In this document: one piece after another, positions 8,294-10,213 of the stretch
Position numbering within the stretch: the stretch's first letter is position 1
Layout: each line of letters opens with the position of its first letter
Assembly: GCA_031383555.1 (NCBI GenBank)
Contig: JANMZR010000140.1
Coordinates: forward strand, 1-10,213
DNA from: JANMZR01 sp031383555
GTDB taxonomy: Bacteria > Bacteroidota > Bacteroidia > Cytophagales > Spirosomataceae
DNA length: 10,213 nucleotides
Reading direction: 5' to 3'
The notes under the pieces: model-generated
Database searches by the model: none
What the model was told of the DNA's origin: nothing
The model's input: only the letters and a program-made list of their open reading frames with translations
Program-made: the position numbers and the translations under genes

Positions 8294-8476
8294 GTAATCA
8301 CAGCCAGCCTTACCTTGTGAATTGTGAAGAGTTTTTAAACCTCGAAATTAGCCTAGAAATAAGATTTGGGATTAAATATAGGATTTTGTACTATAAAAGC
8401 TAAAATTAAGTTATTTTTACCTTGAAAAACGGTGGCAGCAACTTGATATATTTTCAAATCTGAAAATCAAACTAAA
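8294..8476 (+). promoter_or_regulatory. Leader/promoter region of the serine-dehydratase-like gene
   Basis: This 183-base gap is A+T-rich and has no clear terminator, so read-through from the AKR-Rid gene is possible. The best promoter candidate is TTTTG at 8384-8388 with TATTTTTA at 8412-8419. The second box differs from TAnnTTTG only at the last base, and the spacing (23 bases) is at the long limit. The TAGGATTT octamer (8379-8386) overlaps the -33 element. A perfect 7-base inverted repeat, ATTTTCA (8450-8456) with TGAAAAT (8461-8467) and loop AATC, sits 9 bases before the ATG and could affect translation or bind a regulator. TTGTGAA is repeated in tandem at 8315-8328. Confidence 0.35.
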
Positions 8477-10054
8477 ATGACAAACTATCCTAGTATATTC
8501 AATGACGTGATCGGTCCCGTTATGCGTGGGCCTTCCAGTTCTCATTGTGCAGCATCTTTGCGTATTGCCCGTCTGTGTAGAGACCTCATGGATGAACACA
8601 TTAAAGACATCCTCATTGAATTTGACCCTAATGGCTCTTTGGCGACGACCCACAAAAGCCAAGGCTCAGATATGGGCTTATTCGGTGGTTTTCTAGGATG
8701 GGAAGCCTATGATGAGCGTTTGCCGGAATCTGAAAAATACTTAATGACAGCTGGCATTAATTTCACAATTAGTATCTGTGATATAAATGCCAACCACCCC
8801 AATACCTATAAAATAAGGCTCAAAAACGATAAAGAGACAAGGAATTTGACTGCTATCTCAACAGGCGGTGGCATGATTGAAGTCATTGAAATAGATGGCC
8901 TTCCCGTTTCTATGGCGGGCGACTATTTTGAAACCTTGATTTATTGTTCAGACCCAGAGCAAATAATATCTTTCCTAATAGCTTCTATTACTTATGATGA
9001 AATAGTCTTTCATAATGGACCTTTTTCTTTTATTGAAATTAAATCACAAACACCTTTAGATGCCCTTATTTGTGAAGAATTGAAGGCGATGAAGAGTGTG
9101 ACATTTATAAAGTGCTTAAAACCTGTTTTGCCAGTAATGGCTCGACAAAATATGCAAGTTCCTTTCATCACTTGTAATGAAATGATGAACTATAATACAA
9201 GTAAAGACAAAGCCTTGTGGGAATTAGCAGTGGATTACGAAGCCGCTAGGGGCAATATTTCACCCGAAGAGGTTTTTGAAAAAATGCGTAAAATTATCCA
9301 TATCATGGGAAATGCCATTGATTTGGGTTTGAAAGGCACCCATTACACAGATAGAATATTAGGTAGTCAATCGCTACAATTCAAAGAAAAATTTGACGCT
9401 CAAAAACTGGTTGGTGGCGATGCCAATAACAGAATCATAATGTACGTGTCAGCGATGATGGAAGTGAAAAGCTCGATGGGTGTTATTGTTGCGGCACCCA
9501 CAGCTGGTTCATGTGGTGCATTGCCTGGTGCATTATTCGGCACAGCCCATTCATTAGATTTGCCTGAAGAGGACATAGTTAAAGCAATGTTAGCGGCTGG
9601 TTTAATTGGCGTATTCATTGCTGCTCATGCCACATTTGCCGCCGAAGTTGGCGGCTGTATGGCAGAAACAGGTTCTGGTGGAGGCATGGCCGCAGCCGCT
9701 ATTGTGGGCATGAAAGGTGGTACCTTAAAACAATCTATTGCGGCTGCATCCTTAGCTTTACAAAATTCACTCGGTATTATCTGTGACCCAATCGGCAATA
9801 GGGTAGAGGCACCCTGTTTAGGCAGAAATGTGATGGCTGCCACCAATGCAGTATCTTGTGCTAATATGGCTTTATCTGATTATGAGCAACTTATTCCATT
9901 AGATGAGGTGATTGAAACGATGAAAGCAGTTGGTGACCAAATTCATCATACTTTGCGCTGTACAAATCTTGGAGGGCTTTCAATCACAAAAGCAGCAAAG
10001 CAAATTGAAGCGATGCTGGAAGAGCAGCCTAATAAGTTTTTTAAGAGTTGTTGA
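8477..10054 (+). CDS. Single-chain [4Fe-4S] L-serine dehydratase (SdaA-like L-serine ammonia-lyase) homologue
   Basis: The 525 residues are a fusion of the two parts of iron-sulfur serine dehydratases, which turn L-serine into pyruvate and ammonia in the cytosol. The N-terminal beta part has IGPVMRGPSSSH (12-23) and a TGGGMIEV motif (129-136). Residues about 150-215 could be a degenerate ACT-like segment. The alpha part starts near 230 and holds AAPTAGSCG (Cys346). The probable cluster ligands are Cys394 (EVGGC), Cys436 (CDP) and Cys447 (APC). Their spacing, 42 and 11, equals that I recall for Legionella SdaA (343, 385, 396). One oddity is the loop after SSSH, which reads CAAS rather than the usual TxGP or TAG, so specificity may differ. 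It lies downstream of the AKR-Rid gene, a fitting partner for a dehydratase that releases aminoacrylate. A strong terminator follows 26 bases after the stop. Confidence 0.87.
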   Translation: MTNYPSIFNDVIGPVMRGPSSSHCAASLRIARLCRDLMDEHIKDILIEFDPNGSLATTHKSQGSDMGLFGGFLGWEAYDERLPESEKYLMTAGINFTISICDINANHPNTYKIRLKNDKETRNLTAISTGGGMIEVIEIDGLPVSMAGDYFETLIYCSDPEQIISFLIASITYDEIVFHNGPFSFIEIKSQTPLDALICEELKAMKSVTFIKCLKPVLPVMARQNMQVPFITCNEMMNYNTSKDKALWELAVDYEAARGNISPEEVFEKMRKIIHIMGNAIDLGLKGTHYTDRILGSQSLQFKEKFDAQKLVGGDANNRIIMYVSAMMEVKSSMGVIVAAPTAGSCGALPGALFGTAHSLDLPEEDIVKAMLAAGLIGVFIAAHATFAAEVGGCMAETGSGGGMAAAAIVGMKGGTLKQSIAAASLALQNSLGIICDPIGNRVEAPCLGRNVMAATNAVSCANMALSDYEQLIPLDEVIETMKAVGDQIHHTLRCTNLGGLSITKAAKQIEAMLEEQPNKFFKSC

Positions 10055-10080
10055 AACGACACATTTTTTTAAAACACAAA

Positions 10081-10115
10081 AAAATCCCTTTTGAATAATT
10101 TTCAAAAGGGATTTT
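10081..10115. terminator. Intrinsic terminator, probably bidirectional
   Basis: A 15-base perfect stem joins 10081-10095 (AAAATCCCTTTTGAA) and 10101-10115 (TTCAAAAGGGATTTT) around the loop TAATT. On the plus strand it ends in TTTT after the GGGA core, 26 bases past the dehydratase stop. On the minus strand the same stem is followed by seven T in a row (from the A-run at 10078-10084), so it should also stop transcripts coming from the right. Confidence 0.85.
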
Positions 10116-10189
10116 GATTAATAGATAACGGTATTTGTAGGAACACGCCCCTAAGCGTGTTCCTACGTGAAAGTCCTATTTATTAATCA
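10115..10189. repeat. Nested palindrome, REP/MITE-like element
   Basis: The core is a perfect 12-base inverted repeat, GTAGGAACACGC (10137-10148) with GCGTGTTCCTAC (10155-10166), loop CCCTAA. It is more GC-rich than its surroundings. Around it, 10115-10127 and 10177-10189 form an outer inverted repeat matching at 12 of 13 positions. No ORF lies inside. The architecture resembles small palindromic repeats moved by REP-associated (IS200-like) transposases, or a MITE. A second terminator hairpin is the alternative, but no T-run follows. Only one copy is in the window, so repeat status is inferred. Confidence 0.5.
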
Positions 10190-10202
10190 TCATTAACAAA
10201 AT

Positions 10203-10213
10203 AATCCCTTCTG
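10203..10213. other. Terminator-like arm cut by the right edge
   Basis: AATCCCTTCTG at the window end matches the left arm of the dehydratase terminator (10083-10093) at 10 of 11 bases. It may be the first half of another hairpin, for example the terminator of a gene lying beyond the edge on the minus strand. Confidence 0.25.

Noticed and set aside
8315..8328. Tandem TTGTGAA x2 after the AKR-Rid gene
   Set aside because: Only two 7-base units in A+T-rich spacer; too short to call a functional repeat.

Overview
The window looks like a piece of a Bacteroidota chromosome. The DNA is A+T-rich, the genes lack Shine-Dalgarno sequences and have A-rich leaders instead, and the intergenic regions hold matches to the Bacteroidota promoter (TTG near -33, TAnnTTTG near -7). 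The genus cannot be read from the sequence. There are six protein genes and no RNA gene, CRISPR array or transposase gene.

Positions 1-4217 (+ strand) are a carbohydrate-use pair. A large protein cut by the left edge looks like an (alpha/alpha)6-barrel glycoside hydrolase or phosphorylase. It is followed 47 bases later by a sugar:cation symporter of the GPH (MelB-like) family. The two are probably cotranscribed.

Positions 4289-5143 (- strand) encode a TauE/SafE-type (TSUP) membrane permease that converges on the sugar pair. It is divergent from an APC-superfamily amino-acid permease (5323-6834, +). The 179-base divergent region carries a perfect 9+9 inverted repeat lying on a good Bacteroidota promoter for the TSUP gene.

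Positions 5323-10054 (+ strand) look like an amino-acid catabolic module. The permease is followed, 7 bases after its stop, by a two-domain protein (aldo/keto reductase fused to a Rid/YjgF domain), and then by a single-chain [4Fe-4S] L-serine dehydratase homologue. Rid proteins are known to deal with the enamine/imine intermediates released by serine/threonine dehydratases, so the combination is functionally coherent. Two features make it unusual: the Rid domain has Asn where canonical RidA has its catalytic Arg, and the dehydratase has a changed substrate-loop motif. The real substrate may therefore not be plain serine.

Positions 10055-10213 hold a strong, probably bidirectional terminator. 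It abuts a 75-base nested palindrome that resembles a REP- or MITE-type repeat. A second terminator-like arm is cut by the right edge. The most interesting items are the AKR-Rid fusion with its dehydratase neighbour, the octamer TAGGATTT shared by the two regulatory gaps of that module, and the nested palindrome.
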